Shown: positions 52,216-60,207 of the stretch, one piece after another
Layout: each line of letters opens with the position of its first letter
Position numbering within the stretch: position 1 is the first letter of the stretch
NCBI RefSeq assembly: GCF_003116585.1
Contig: NZ_QEHM01000001.1
Span: 62,001-126,000, forward strand
DNA: 64,000 nt
Direction: 5' to 3'
DNA from: Albibacillus kandeliae
GTDB lineage: Bacteria; Pseudomonadota; Alphaproteobacteria; Rhodobacterales; Rhodobacteraceae
The notes under the pieces: generated by a model
The model's database searches: none
The model's input: only the letters and a program-made list of their open reading frames with translations
Told to the model about the DNA's origin: nothing
Translations under genes and position numbers: made by a program

Positions 52216-52989
52216 ATGGCACAGAAGGCCATTTCCTTTGCCGGGGTAAGGCTCGTCCTTTCGGGCAGCGAGATCTATCGAGACGTGAGCTTTGACGTGG
52301 CCGAGGGCGAGTTCGTCTGCCTGTTGGGGCCCTCGGGCTGCGGCAAGTCCACCGCGCTGCGGCTCATCGGGGACCTGCTGCCGGTTCAGGGCGGCACGGT
52401 CAGCGTGGGGGGCAAGTCGCCCAAGGAAGCCTGGGAGCGCACGGCCTTCGTGTTCCAGTCGCCGCGTCTGCTGCCGTGGAAGACCACCGAGGAGAATGCG
52501 GCGTTTGGCATCGAGATGCGCAAGCCCGAGGTGAGCCGCGAGGCGCGGCTGGCCCGGGCGCGGGAGGAACTGGCGCATGTCGGGCTGGGGCAGGACGGGC
52601 ACAAGATGCCGGTCATGCTGTCCGGTGGTGAGCGTCAGAGGGTGTCGATTGCCCGCGCGCTGGCGCTCGATCCCGAGATCATCCTGATGGACGAGCCCTT
52701 CTCGGCGCTGGATCACACCACCCGCACGCGGCTGCGCAAGCAGATCGTCGATCTCTGGTCGGGGTCGGGCAAAACCGTGCTGTTCGTCACGCACGACATC
52801 GACGAGGCGCTGTACCTCGCCGACCGGATCGTCGTGCTGTCGAAGAAGCCGACGCGGGTGGAGGAAATCGTCACCGTCGATGCGCCGCGTCCGCGCGTGC
52901 CCGAGGAGGATGCCGAACTGCTGCGCCTGCGGGCCCACCTGGTGAGCGTGTTCGAGCGCCTTGAAGAGGGCGAGACCGTCGACGCGTGA
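52216..52989 (+). CDS. ABC importer ATPase (nitrate/taurine/sulfonate type)
   Basis: ATP-binding subunit of a SsuB/TauB-like importer, 257 residues. Walker A LLGPSGCGKSTALR near residues 37-50, Q-loop VFQSPRLLPWKT, signature MLSGGERQRVSIARAL, Walker B EIILMDEPFSALD and switch His in LFVTHDIDEAL. CAGGGAGTCCC precedes ATG 52216. It is the first of four genes (ATPase, binding protein, permease, permease). Substrate is not predictable from the ATPase. Confidence 0.94.
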   Translation: MAQKAISFAGVRLVLSGSEIYRDVSFDVAEGEFVCLLGPSGCGKSTALRLIGDLLPVQGGTVSVGGKSPKEAWERTAFVFQSPRLLPWKTTEENAAFGIEMRKPEVSREARLARAREELAHVGLGQDGHKMPVMLSGGERQRVSIARALALDPEIILMDEPFSALDHTTRTRLRKQIVDLWSGSGKTVLFVTHDIDEALYLADRIVVLSKKPTRVEEIVTVDAPRPRVPEEDAELLRLRAHLVSVFERLEEGETVDA

Positions 52990-53057
52990 TCGCGCCCCAC
53001 GACGTGGCGGGGCCATCCGCCGTGAAACCAATAAGATCTAAACAACAGGGAACTGCC

Positions 53058-54038
53058 ATGAAACTCAGTCGAATTCTCGCCACCGCCGCCGTTGTCGCGG
53101 GTGGCCTGTTCTCCCCGGCTTCGGCCAAGGAAACCATCACCTTCGCCCACCTCGCCGATCCCTCCATCGAGGCGGCCATGTGGGCGATCAACAACGGCAA
53201 GGTCACGTCGGACCTGATCGAGATCGACGCGACCGCGATGGAGATCCCGGCGCTGATTCAAGCCACCGTGGGTCGCAGCTATGACGTAGTGATGACCGCG
53301 GGCATGGCGATCCCGCGCGCGGTAGAGAAGGGCCTGCCGCTGAAGATCATCGCGGCGGGCCTGCGCACCAGCGATGTGGGCGAGGGGTCGGCCATCTGGG
53401 TGCCCAAGGACAGCGCCATCACCTCGGTCGAGGACCTGAAGGGCAAGAAGCTGGCGGTCTACTCGCTGGGATCGGCTGGGATCACGCTGGTCCGGATCGC
53501 GCTGGCCGAGGTCTACGGAATGGACGTCTCGCTCAAGGGCGGGGACATCAACTTTGTCGAGACTCCGGCACCGGCCATGCCTGCCGCGCTGTCGACGGGG
53601 CAGGTGGAGGCCGCGACGCTGATCCACTCGCAGGCCTTCCAGGCGATGCAGAGCGGCGACTTCATCCCGCTGGTGCAGACCTCGCAGGCGCTGCAGGAAA
53701 AGACGGGCCTCCAGATGGTTTCGGCCGTGCTGGCGGGCTACGCGGACAAGCTTGACGCTTCGCCCGAGCTCTACAAGGAGTTCCTGCGGATGATCCAGGC
53801 CAGCCGCGCCTATGTGTCTGAGCATCCGGAAGAGGTCTATGCGGCCGTGGGCAAGGAGTATGACATCGACCCCGCCTTCTTCGACATCTGGTTCACCAAG
53901 TTCATGGACTTCCCCGGCACCCTGATCCCGCAGGACAAGGAAGCGCTGGTGTACCTCTGGACCGAAGCCAAGAAGATCGGCGCGCTCGAGAGCTTCCCGC
54001 CGCTGGAAGATATGGTCTGGTCGCAGGTTTCCGAATGA
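53058..54038 (+). CDS. ABC importer substrate-binding protein, NMT1/SsuA-like
   Basis: Periplasmic binding protein of 326 residues. The signal peptide ends near SPASA (residue 23). The mature part has the NMT1/THI5-like fold: VGRSYDVVMTAGMAIPRAVEKGLPLKIIAAG, VEDLKGKKLAVYSLGSAGITLVRIAL, then PAALSTGQVEAATLIHSQAF. The family covers sulfonates, nitrate, pyrimidine precursors and others, so the ligand is open. Its stop overlaps the permease start (ATGA). No TPP riboswitch precedes the cluster, which argues against thiamine precursor uptake. Confidence 0.92.
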   Translation: MKLSRILATAAVVAGGLFSPASAKETITFAHLADPSIEAAMWAINNGKVTSDLIEIDATAMEIPALIQATVGRSYDVVMTAGMAIPRAVEKGLPLKIIAAGLRTSDVGEGSAIWVPKDSAITSVEDLKGKKLAVYSLGSAGITLVRIALAEVYGMDVSLKGGDINFVETPAPAMPAALSTGQVEAATLIHSQAFQAMQSGDFIPLVQTSQALQEKTGLQMVSAVLAGYADKLDASPELYKEFLRMIQASRAYVSEHPEEVYAAVGKEYDIDPAFFDIWFTKFMDFPGTLIPQDKEALVYLWTEAKKIGALESFPPLEDMVWSQVSE

Positions 54039-54868
54039 TGGCGAAACCGGCAACGGGGGCGCCGGCGCAAGCCGGCGGCCTCGGCCCCAAGACCTCCAGG
54101 ACGGGACCCGCGCGGCTGTTGACCGGCACGCGGGTCGCTCATCTGTTCACCCTGGCCGCGCTGCTTGCATGGTGGGGGTATTCCCAGATCGTGCCGCCTT
54201 ATCAGGTGCCCGGGCCCGTTCCGGTCTTCCTCAGGATGCTGGATTTCGCGGGGGATAGTTACCTGATGACACAGGTGCTGGTCTCGATCGCGCATATCTC
54301 CTGCGCCATCGTCCTCGCCTTTGTCATCGGGTGCGCACTGGCCTTCGCCTCGACTTACCTGAGTGTGACGCGGTTGCTGATCGACGGGCTGCTGACCCCG
54401 TTCCTCAACGCCTTCTCGGGTATCGGATGGCTGTTTCTTGCCCTGCTGTGGTTCGGTCTGAACGATGTCACGGTGATCTTTGCAGTGACCATGATCCTGA
54501 TCCCCTTTACCGCCATCAACGTGCGGACCGGGCTTCAGCAACTGGACGGCGAGATGATGGAAATGGGGCTCAGCTTTACCCGCAGCCCCTTGCGGCGCTT
54601 CGCACGCATCGTCCTGCCACTGCTGGTGCCCTACTTCTTTGCCGCGCTGCGCACCAGTTTCGGCGTTTCCTGGAAGGTCGTGCTCACGGCCGAGTTGTTC
54701 GGGGGCAACGCGGGCCTTGGCTACCTGTTGAACGTCGCCCGGCAAGAGCTTGATACCGAGACGATCTTTGCCGTGATCGCTTTCATCCTGCTGTTCGTGG
54801 TGATCTGCGAGCAAGTGATCTTCAGGCCCATGCAGCGCAAGCTCGACCGGAGGTATTCCCGTGCATAG
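54035..54868 (+). CDS. ABC importer permease (SsuC/TauC-like), first copy
   Basis: Integral membrane permease of the BPD_transp_1 family, 277 residues; ATG 54038 is an equally good start. Residues 1-25 are polar and Pro/Gly-rich. About six helices follow, with the ATPase-docking EAA-like loop EMMEMGLSFTRSPLRRFARIVLPLLVPYFFAALRTSFGVSWK. Its end overlaps the second permease gene by eight bases. A second, different permease next to it suggests a heterodimeric channel. Confidence 0.92.
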   Translation: MMAKPATGAPAQAGGLGPKTSRTGPARLLTGTRVAHLFTLAALLAWWGYSQIVPPYQVPGPVPVFLRMLDFAGDSYLMTQVLVSIAHISCAIVLAFVIGCALAFASTYLSVTRLLIDGLLTPFLNAFSGIGWLFLALLWFGLNDVTVIFAVTMILIPFTAINVRTGLQQLDGEMMEMGLSFTRSPLRRFARIVLPLLVPYFFAALRTSFGVSWKVVLTAELFGGNAGLGYLLNVARQELDTETIFAVIAFILLFVVICEQVIFRPMQRKLDRRYSRA

Positions 54869-55634
54869 TCAGACCGCTTCCCTCGGGGCGCAGCGCATGG
54901 TCGCCGCGCTGGGCCTTGTCCTCCTGATCGGGGGATGGGCTTGGGTGGCCCACGGGCTGCCGGAATACGTGCTGCCCGGGCCGCTTGCCGTGCTGAAGGC
55001 GACGGCGCGGTTCCTCTACGAGCCGGAGTTGATGGCCCACGCGGGCATCAGCCTGCTGCGGGTGGTGCTCTCGGTGGTGCTGGCAATGACCATCGCCATT
55101 CTGGTGGCCGCGCTGGTGCGGCGCTTTCCGATCCTCGACGAGGCGGTGGAGCGGCGTATCCTGACCTTCCTCAACTCCTTTCCTTCTGTCGGCTGGGCGA
55201 TCCTCGGGGTGATCTGGTTCCAGATCTCGACGCCGACGGTGCTGTTCGTTCAGGTCGCGATCATCCTGCCGTTCTGCCTGATCAACGCGCTGGCGGGCTT
55301 CCGCCAGATCGATCCCGAGATGGACGAACTGGGCCACAGCCTGACCCGTAATGCTTGGCGGCGGTTCCGGCTGCTGTCGGTGCCGCTGGTCGCGCCCTTC
55401 CTGATCGCGGGGCTGCGGGTGGCCTACGGGATATGCTGGAAAATCGCCCTCGTGGCCGAGCTGTTCGGGGCGCGGTCCGGGCTGGGGTTCCAGCTGTCGC
55501 GCTCTCAGACCACGTCGGATGCGACCATGGTCTTTGCCTGCTGCCTGATCATCGTGCTGATCTACACGGTCACCGACTGGCTGGTGCTGCGGGTCCTGTC
55601 CCAGCGCTTTACGGCGGGGCAGGCGCGCGGGTGA
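54861..55634 (+). CDS. ABC importer permease (SsuC/TauC-like), second copy
   Basis: Second permease of the same importer, 257 residues, starting at GTG 54861 with GGAGG seven bases upstream. Six predicted helices and the docking loop EMDELGHSLTRNAWRRFRLLSVPLVAPFLIAGLRVAYGICWKIALVAELFGARSGLG. It is clearly related to the preceding permease but far from identical. It ends ten bases before the convergent monooxygenase gene, at a shared hairpin. Confidence 0.92.
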   Translation: MHSQTASLGAQRMVAALGLVLLIGGWAWVAHGLPEYVLPGPLAVLKATARFLYEPELMAHAGISLLRVVLSVVLAMTIAILVAALVRRFPILDEAVERRILTFLNSFPSVGWAILGVIWFQISTPTVLFVQVAIILPFCLINALAGFRQIDPEMDELGHSLTRNAWRRFRLLSVPLVAPFLIAGLRVAYGICWKIALVAELFGARSGLGFQLSRSQTTSDATMVFACCLIIVLIYTVTDWLVLRVLSQRFTAGQARG

Positions 55635-55643
55635 GGTTCAGGG

Positions 55644-55672
55644 TCAGCCCGGCAGATGATCGGCCGGGCTGA
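55644..55672. terminator. Hairpin at the convergent end of the two transport clusters
   Basis: TCAGCCCGGC (55644-55653) and GCCGGGCTGA (55663-55672) form a perfect 10-bp stem with a nine-base loop. It includes the monooxygenase stop codon on the minus strand and lies 10 bases after the permease stop on the plus strand. Likely a two-way terminator. Confidence 0.6.
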
Positions 55673-57059
55673 ACTCGTCTCCTGCAAGTTCCTCGGTGTC
55701 ATAGGCCTGCAGTCGGGCGAACTGCGCCTCGATGTCCTCGTCAAAGAACGCGGCGGCGATGGCGCGGCCCAAGCGCTTGGCTCCGACGCTGACCGCGGGA
55801 ATGTCGCCTGAGACCTTGCCGTGGCTCAGCATCGCCGCATCGTTGAAGCAGTGGATGCGCGACAGTGCCGGGCAACTGCCGGGCGTCTTTTCGAGGAAGG
55901 TGAAGTCGGGCGCGAGGTAGGGCGACTGGCCCAACGGCCCGTCTCTGGACAGGTCTGCCGGAAAGTCCGGACGGTCGGCCCAGGCAAGCACGTGCGGGGC
56001 GATGTCGGAGAGTTCTGCGCGGTCGGCGAAATCGTTGCGGAACCCGGTGCCGGCGATCAGGAAATCGGTGGTGAAGCTGCCGCGCGAGGTTTCGACGCGC
56101 AGCCGGTCGCCTTCGGGCGCTGCACCGGTCAGGGCGCAGTCGAGGTGGAAATAGGCGTTGGGATGCGCCGAAACCCGGCGCACCGAATGGCTCGGCGGCG
56201 GCACCTGCTGCTCGGCGGCGTAATTGTGGATCTTGAGCTTCCAGGCGTCCGGCAGATGACCGAGGCCAAGCTCGGTGCCCGGGCTGCCGATCCCGGTGAG
56301 CTTGTTGACGGCGGGAATGGTCTTGCGGCGGATCAGCAGGTCGACCCGGGCCGCGCCCGCCTCAAGCGCGGTGGCGGCGTTGTCGACTGCCGAGGCCCCG
56401 GCACCGATGACCACCACGTCGCGCCCCTTGAGCGCGGCAAAGTCGATGTCGTCGGCGCTGTGAGCCCAGAACCGCCGGTCGAGGCCCTGCAGCACCGCAG
56501 GCACCGCGCCACCACCGAGGCCCGAGCGCCCGGTGGCGAGCACGACACGCCGGGCGCGCAGGGTCTCGGCACCGTCGGGGGCGTCGAGCGTGACCTCCAG
56601 CAGGTCGCCGTCGCCGCGCAGGCCGGTCAGGCGGGTGTCGTTGCGGACGGGGAGCGCGAGCACGCGCCTGTACCAGCGCAGGTAGTCCATCCACTGGCCC
56701 TTGGGGATCTTGCCGAGCGCGTCCCAGGCCGGTGCGCCCCATTGGGCGGTGAACCACGCGCGGAAGGTGAGGGCGGGCAGCCCGAGCGCGGGGCCAGTCA
56801 GCGTCTTGGGCGAGCGCAGGGTGCGCATCCGGGCGAAGGTGTCCCAAGGGCCTTCGAGCCCCTCGGGCGCGGCATCCACGGCGAGGCTGTTGTCGATCCC
56901 GAGCAAGCGCAACTCGGCCAGCGCGGCGAGGCCGCACATGCCTGCACCGACCACCAGCACGTCGATCACGCCCGGGCGGGCCGGGACCCACGCGGCGGCG
57001 GGCAGGTTCAGAACGGCGAGGTCCTCGGCCAGCCGCGTTTCGAGATCGGCAAGGCTCAT
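55644..57059 (-). CDS. FAD/NAD(P)-dependent flavin monooxygenase-like protein
   Basis: Flavoprotein of 471 residues with two dinucleotide-binding motifs: FAD in DVLVVGAGMCGLAALAEL near residue 35, and NADPH in RDVVVIGAGASAVDNAATAL near 205. The arrangement fits class B flavin monooxygenases or their close relatives. The FxGxxxHxxxW/Y fingerprint of true Baeyer-Villiger/FMO enzymes is not obvious; the region reads DRRFWAHSADDIDF. Its start overlaps the aminotransferase stop (ATGA). As last gene of the hydantoinase operon it may oxidise a breakdown intermediate. Confidence 0.85.
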   Translation of the reverse strand: MSLADLETRLAEDLAVLNLPAAAWVPARPGVIDVLVVGAGMCGLAALAELRLLGIDNSLAVDAAPEGLEGPWDTFARMRTLRSPKTLTGPALGLPALTFRAWFTAQWGAPAWDALGKIPKGQWMDYLRWYRRVLALPVRNDTRLTGLRGDGDLLEVTLDAPDGAETLRARRVVLATGRSGLGGGAVPAVLQGLDRRFWAHSADDIDFAALKGRDVVVIGAGASAVDNAATALEAGAARVDLLIRRKTIPAVNKLTGIGSPGTELGLGHLPDAWKLKIHNYAAEQQVPPPSHSVRRVSAHPNAYFHLDCALTGAAPEGDRLRVETSRGSFTTDFLIAGTGFRNDFADRAELSDIAPHVLAWADRPDFPADLSRDGPLGQSPYLAPDFTFLEKTPGSCPALSRIHCFNDAAMLSHGKVSGDIPAVSVGAKRLGRAIAAAFFDEDIEAQFARLQAYDTEELAGDEFSPADHLPG

Positions 57060-58504
57060 GCGCTTTGTCTCTCGTCCGCGTGGTGGCGGAACCGCGCGGT
57101 CAGCGGATCGCAGGCATAGTCGCGCGCGCAGTCCTCGGCCGAGGTGGCGAGCGTGGCAACTCCTTCGAGAATTCGCGCGACCTCGTCGTCGGAATGCAGC
57201 CACGAGAGGTTCAGGCGGACCCAGCCGGGTTTCTCCATCTCGTGCCCCGCCGAAAGCCGGGAGAACAGCGCATCCGATCCCGCCTCGTCGATGCCGAGCA
57301 ACTGGTGGGCGTAGGGGCCAGCGCAGGCGCAGCCGCCGCGCACCTGTATGCCGTGCCGGTCGCTCAGCATCCGGGTGAACAGCTGGTGGTGGACGAGGCC
57401 GTCGTGCCCGTGCACTCGGAAAGACAGGATCGGCAGCGCCTCGGCCCCGGAGCGGTCGAGCAGGTCGATCTGCGGGGTGTCTGCCCATGCCGCGATGGCG
57501 CGGGCGCGCAGGGCGCTGTCGATCTCGCCGATGCGCGCGGCACCGACCGCATCCTTGACCAGCATCACCAGCGCGGCGCGGATGTCGCCGACCACGTTGG
57601 GCGTGCCGCCTTCCTCGCGGGCTTCGACCCGCGCGGAGTAGTTGTGTTTCCAGGGCGATACGAAGGTGACGGTGCCGCCACCCGGCGCGGTCGGGGTGCT
57701 GCGCTGGACGAGGCTGTCCCGGACCACCGCCACGCCCGAGGCGCCGGGGCCACCGGGAAACTTGTGGGCGGAGAAGACGATGGCGTCCTTTCTCGCGTCG
57801 GGGGCCGGGGACATGTCCATCAGCAGGTAGGGGGCGCCGCCAGCATAGTCCCAGATTGCCAGCGCGCCGTAGGCCTTGAGCAGGCGGGTGACCGGATCGG
57901 GGTCGGTCAGGATGCCGGTCACGTTGGAGGCGGCGGAGAAGCTGCCGACCAGCAGGTCGGCCTCGGCGTCCTTCAGCAGGGCTTCGAGGTGGTCGAGGTC
58001 CACGCCACCATCCGCGCCGGGACGGGCGACGCGGATCTGCGCGCCGCTCTCGCGCCACGGCAGGATGTTGGAGTGGTGCTCGTAGGGGCCGTGGATCACC
58101 ACCACCCGCTCCCCGGCCCGCACCCGTTCCTCGATGCGGAGCAGGCGGGCGATGCGGTTGAGCCCGGCGGTTGCACCCGATCCGGCAAAGATCACGTGGC
58201 CGTCGGACCCCGCATTGACCAGCCGCGCGATGGTGGCGCGGGCCTCTTCGCGCATCCGGGTCATCGCCTCGCCGGTGGCGGAGGCCTCGGTGTGGCTGTT
58301 GGCATACCAGGGCAGGACCTCGGTGGCCACGAAGTCCTCCACCTGACGAAGGGCACGGCCCGAGGCCACGTAATCGGCGTAGAGCAGGTGCTGGGTACCG
58401 TAGGGCGTCTCGTAGGCCATGTCGCGCCCGATCAGCCCATCGCGAAGATGGTCGAGAATGTCCTCGCGCTCGAGCGCGGCGCGGAAGCGGGTCAGCGGTG
58501 TCAT
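57056..58504 (-). CDS. Class V aminotransferase / cysteine desulfurase-like PLP enzyme
   Basis: PLP fold-type I enzyme of 482 residues. The PLP lysine is in FSAHKFPGGPGASGVAVV near residue 247. Other motifs: VIFAGSGATAGLNRIARLL, VVVIHGPYEHHSNILPWRESGA, and a C-terminal loop RGGCACAGPYAHQLLGI near 390. That loop keeps cysteines where SufS-type desulfurases have the catalytic Cys. The protein is 60-70 residues longer than SufS. Its real reaction (desulfuration, C-S or C-N lysis) is not known. It lies between the permeases and the monooxygenase in one operon. Confidence 0.83.
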   Translation of the reverse strand: MTPLTRFRAALEREDILDHLRDGLIGRDMAYETPYGTQHLLYADYVASGRALRQVEDFVATEVLPWYANSHTEASATGEAMTRMREEARATIARLVNAGSDGHVIFAGSGATAGLNRIARLLRIEERVRAGERVVVIHGPYEHHSNILPWRESGAQIRVARPGADGGVDLDHLEALLKDAEADLLVGSFSAASNVTGILTDPDPVTRLLKAYGALAIWDYAGGAPYLLMDMSPAPDARKDAIVFSAHKFPGGPGASGVAVVRDSLVQRSTPTAPGGGTVTFVSPWKHNYSARVEAREEGGTPNVVGDIRAALVMLVKDAVGAARIGEIDSALRARAIAAWADTPQIDLLDRSGAEALPILSFRVHGHDGLVHHQLFTRMLSDRHGIQVRGGCACAGPYAHQLLGIDEAGSDALFSRLSAGHEMEKPGWVRLNLSWLHSDDEVARILEGVATLATSAEDCARDYACDPLTARFRHHADERQSA

Positions 58505-58520
58505 GGTCTTGCTCCGGTGG

Positions 58521-59312
58521 TCAGGTGGCGACGGTCATCTTCTCGATCCCGTAGAGCCTGTCGGCCACCACCAGCGCGACCACGGCCAGCGCGAGCTGCA
58601 GGGTCGAGAGCGCGGCGATGGAGGGGTCGAACTGGTGCTCCATGTAGGCCAGCATGACCACGGGCAGGGTGTTGGTCTGGGCGGATCCGAAGAAGTAGCT
58701 GACCGGCAGGTTGTCGAAGGAGGTGAGGAAGGAGAACAGGCAGCCCGCGGCGATGCCGGGGCGGATGAGGGGCAGTGTCACTTCGCGGAAGGTGGTGAAC
58801 CGCGAGGCGCCGAGGATCATCGCGGCCTCTTCGTAGGCCGGGGGCACGGCGCGATAGACCGCCGTCACCGTGCGGATCACGTAGGGCAGGCAGATCACCG
58901 TGTGGACGATGGCGAGCGCGAGGAAGGAGATGCCGAAGCCCATCCACGACAGAAAGAAGAGCGAGGCGAAACCGATCACGATCATCGGCATGGAGAGCGG
59001 CGACAGCAGGAAGGTGGTGATCGCCGTGGCCCAGCCGGACTGGGAGCGCGAGAGGTAGAGGGCCGCGGGAATGCCCAGCAGGCAGGAGGCGACCGTAGCG
59101 ACCACCGCCAGTTCGAGGCTGACCCAGAGGCTGTCGATGAAGGGCTGGTATTCGAAGATGCGGGCGAACCACTTGAACGACCAGCCGGGGATCGGGAAGG
59201 CGGCATAGCCCGCCGAGGTGAAGGAGATCACCACGACCACCGCGATCGGCAGGATCATGAAGACGAAGAAGGCGATGGTGAAAAGCCAGAGGGCCCAGTC
59301 GGTCAGCCGCAT
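58521..59312 (-). CDS. ABC importer permease, PotC-like
   Basis: Inner-membrane permease of the spermidine/putrescine/Fe3+ importer class, 263 residues, six helices. The docking loop is YEEAAMILGASRFTTFREVTLPLIRPGIAAGCLFSFLTSFDNLPVSYFF. It pairs with the upstream PotB-like permease, whose stop lies one base from its start. The cluster's ATPase is not present in the window. Confidence 0.92.
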   Translation of the reverse strand: MRLTDWALWLFTIAFFVFMILPIAVVVVISFTSAGYAAFPIPGWSFKWFARIFEYQPFIDSLWVSLELAVVATVASCLLGIPAALYLSRSQSGWATAITTFLLSPLSMPMIVIGFASLFFLSWMGFGISFLALAIVHTVICLPYVIRTVTAVYRAVPPAYEEAAMILGASRFTTFREVTLPLIRPGIAAGCLFSFLTSFDNLPVSYFFGSAQTNTLPVVMLAYMEHQFDPSIAALSTLQLALAVVALVVADRLYGIEKMTVAT

Positions 59313-59313
59313 C

Positions 59314-60156
59314 TCAGACCCCCTGACGGCGCACGAGGCGCAGTTGCAGCCAGAGACAGGCGAGCGCGATCACGAGGAGGATCGTGCTCATCGTCGAGGC
59401 CAATGCGAAATCGCGGGTGGTGTTGAACTGCTGGTAGATCAGCAGCGGCAGGGTCTGGAACCCGCCGCCCAGCAGGACAAGGGTGACGAAGGAACCGTTG
59501 GCGATCATGAAGACGAGGATGGCGCCGGTGCCGATGCCGTCCATCGTCAGCGGCAGGGTCACCTCGAAGAAGGTGCGGAACCGCGAGGCGCCGAGCATCA
59601 GCGCGCCTTCCTCCAGCCGCCGGTCGACGCCCTGCAGGACGGAGGCGATGGAGAGGACGGCAAAAGGCACGAGCACGTGCACCAGCGCGGCGATGGCAAG
59701 GCCCGGGGTGTTGAGCCAGCGCAGCGGCGCGTCGAGCAGGCCGAGGTCGGTCACCAGCCACTGGTTGACCAGGCCGCGCCGGGCGAACAGCACCTGCCAG
59801 CCGAAGGTGCGCATGATGATCGAGGTGAGCAGGGGGGCGATCAGAAGGAAGATGATCAGCCCGGACAGACGACCGGCCTTGCGCACCAGAACGTAGGCGA
59901 CGGGATAGGCGATGACGACCGAGATCAGGGTGACCGCCGCCGAGAGGATGACGGTCTCGGCGATGACGCCGAGGTAGAAGCGGTCGGTCAGGAAGGAGGC
60001 GTAGCGCGCGAGGGTGAAGCCGCCCTCCTCGCCGATGAAGGAGCGGGCCGAGTTGTCGGCCAGCGGCATCACGAAGAACACCGCGAGGAAGATCAGTGCC
60101 GGGGCCAGCAGCAGGGCGCGGCGCGCTCGGGCCGAGATTTGTGCGGTGTCCGACAT
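59314..60156 (-). CDS. ABC importer permease, PotB-like
   Basis: Inner-membrane permease, 280 residues, with six predicted helices and the docking loop LEEGALMLGASRFRTFFEVTLPLTMDGIGTGAILVFMIANGSF. It is the partner of the PotC-like permease. A stable hairpin lies between it and the binding-protein gene, so it is probably made in lower amounts than the binding protein. Confidence 0.92.
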   Translation of the reverse strand: MSDTAQISARARRALLLAPALIFLAVFFVMPLADNSARSFIGEEGGFTLARYASFLTDRFYLGVIAETVILSAAVTLISVVIAYPVAYVLVRKAGRLSGLIIFLLIAPLLTSIIMRTFGWQVLFARRGLVNQWLVTDLGLLDAPLRWLNTPGLAIAALVHVLVPFAVLSIASVLQGVDRRLEEGALMLGASRFRTFFEVTLPLTMDGIGTGAILVFMIANGSFVTLVLLGGGFQTLPLLIYQQFNTTRDFALASTMSTILLVIALACLWLQLRLVRRQGV

Positions 60157-60175
60157 CTGGTTCCTCTGGGTTGGT

Positions 60176-60199
60176 CTCCCGCCGGCGAACCGGCGGGAG
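60176..60199 (-). terminator. Intercistronic UUCG hairpin after the binding-protein gene
   Basis: CTCCCGCCGG (60176-60185) and CCGGCGGGAG (60190-60199) form a perfect 10-bp stem. On the minus-strand RNA the loop is UUCG, a very stable tetraloop. It lies nine bases after the binding-protein stop and has no T-run, which fits an mRNA stabiliser or partial terminator, as in malE-malF, giving more binding protein than permease. Confidence 0.7.
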
Positions 60200-60207
60200 G
60201 AGTTCGA

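Noticed and set aside
57060-58058. Upstream extension of the flavoprotein into the aminotransferase gene
   Set aside because: The extra part is Arg/Pro-rich shadow of the aminotransferase; ATG 57059 overlaps its stop in the usual ATGA manner.
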